DNA from: Pyrus communis
Lineage: Eukaryota > Streptophyta > Magnoliopsida > Rosales > Rosaceae
DNA length: 64,000 nucleotides
Assembly (NCBI RefSeq): GCF_963583255.1
Contig: NC_084813.1
Location: 23,119,953-23,183,952, forward strand
Reading direction: 5' to 3'
In this document: positions 63,182 to 64,000 of the stretch, piece by piece
Numbering within the stretch: position 1 is the first letter of the stretch
How the letters are laid out: the number at the start of each line of letters is the position of its first letter
Notes under the pieces: generated by a model
The model's database searches: none
What the model was told of the DNA's origin: nothing
The model's input: the letters and a program-made list of their open reading frames with translations, nothing else
Made by a program: the position numbers and the translations under genes

Positions 63182-63480
63182 TGTTGTAGGCCTAATTTAC
63201 ATAATTGTATTTAGGACTAGAGAAGGAAAGGGCCGGCGGCAAGAGAGAGAGAAGAAATATGTAATTTTGATGTGTGTGTTTTATCACCCTATTGTGCCTT
63301 TATTTATAGTAGTATGATATGTTAAATCCTTAATTTATAGTAGTAGGATAGGTTAAATCCTTACCCTAATAAGATTACAACTCTAATAGGATAATATATA
63401 CTAAAGGGAATATCCCAAGATATCCCTAGCCTACACTAAAATTTATACAATCACATTCCTAATCTAATATGATTGCAACA
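63182..63480 (-). mobile_element. 3' LTR of a Copia element (299 bp)
   Basis: The segment has perfect TGTTG/CAACA ends. On its right, in element orientation just upstream, is a polypurine tract AAGGGGGA (complement within 63,481-63,489). The pol remnant further right confirms minus orientation. The other LTR lies beyond the window. Confidence 0.85.
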
Positions 63481-63900
63481 TTCCCCCTTGAGTGTGTAAA
63501 TACTTAAACAAAACATCGCATCAGGTCTTCAGCAGATAAGGTAGAACAATTGATGAAGTCGTCGGCATAACAGGTGAATGCGAATCACAAATTAAAGAAA
63601 GTATGCATTGGTTGTAAAACTCACAAAACCTCGATATAGTAAAACCTAAGACAAGTGAAAACCCATAGACTAAGGAGAAAAGTGAGAAGTATGCATAATG
63701 TTTAAAACAAACGTCATACAGGACGAAAGTAGTGAACTCAACGGAGTATGATCGGATGGATGTCTCATCAAAACCTCGTTAGGTAGCAAAAACCCAGTGG
63801 GAAAAATGCTCCTAATCGTAGGAAAAAAAGTACATTAAGATCAAGTGAGTATGCTTCAGGATACTCCCCTTGAGTTAGACATAACTTCCAAATAAGATAA

Positions 63901-64000
63901 CTACAAGCAATTCAACTCAGATAATTTACGCATATCGATTCCTTGGACAAGCTTCTGAAAAGTAGACTTAGGCAATGACTTGGTGAAGAGATCGGCCAGG
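63901..64000 (-). mobile_element. Copia pol C-terminus, cut by window edge
   Basis: The minus strand gives LADLFTKSLPKSTFQKLVQG, then IDMRKLSELNCL and a stop (TAG, complement at 63901-63903). This is the characteristic end of Copia RNase H. The frame is open to the window edge. Between it and the LTR (63,481-63,900) is a non-coding internal region with a second purine tract CAAGGGGAG near 63,865-63,873. Confidence 0.9.

Overview
The window is nuclear DNA from a dicot plant. It has many-exon genes with GT-AG introns, AT-rich intergenic DNA, long CT/GA and AT microsatellites, and dense transposon remnants (Copia, Cassandra, TRIM, hAT, PIF/Harbinger, mariner and Mutator-like). A Rosaceae (apple/pear-type) origin is my inference from gene and repeat flavour; the sequence does not prove it.

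Region 1 (about 1-19,500) is a rearranged tandem duplication. Each unit reads, left to right: Copia gag remnant and LTR, a UGT83A1-like glycosyltransferase gene, a repeat-rich 3' flank, and the 3' exon of plastid ribosomal protein S9 on the minus strand. Unit 1 has an intact UGT (2858-4309) and only the last exon of rps9. Unit 2 has a UGT broken by a 334-bp TRIM element (12663-14453) and the complete rps9 (16361-17960). A third, badly decayed UGT exon lies at 18935-19508. Comparing the units gives natural filled and empty sites for a hAT element, a solo LTR, and two PIF/Harbinger-type MITEs. A complete Cassandra element (5S-like LTRs) sits between the units.

Region 2 (about 19,500-32,600) is sparse: a small atypical HLH gene (22450-22791, minus), an F-box pseudogene resembling Arabidopsis At5g39250 (28413-29152), an expansin with an unusual repeated N-terminus (29521-30478, minus), and one unrecognised ORF.

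Region 3 (32,600-54,100) is a compact block of housekeeping genes. It holds cohesin loader SCC2 with its plant-type PHD finger (28 exons I could delimit, 1807 aa), plastid acetyl-CoA carboxylase BCCP (7 exons, minus), mitochondrial processing peptidase beta (9 exons, minus) and cytosolic ribosomal protein S19 (4 exons). The last two are divergent across a 380-bp shared promoter with site II and telo-box motifs.

Region 4 (54,100-64,000) has one two-exon gene for a small membrane protein of unknown function, with a NAGNAG acceptor next to a 162-bp tandem duplication. It also has a 2.1-kb Mutator-like element with 9-bp target duplications and a long CT tract. The 3' end of a Copia element runs off the right edge.

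I found no clearly novel biochemical system. The most informative content is the duplication with its insertion history, including the TRIM that terminates one UGT copy.
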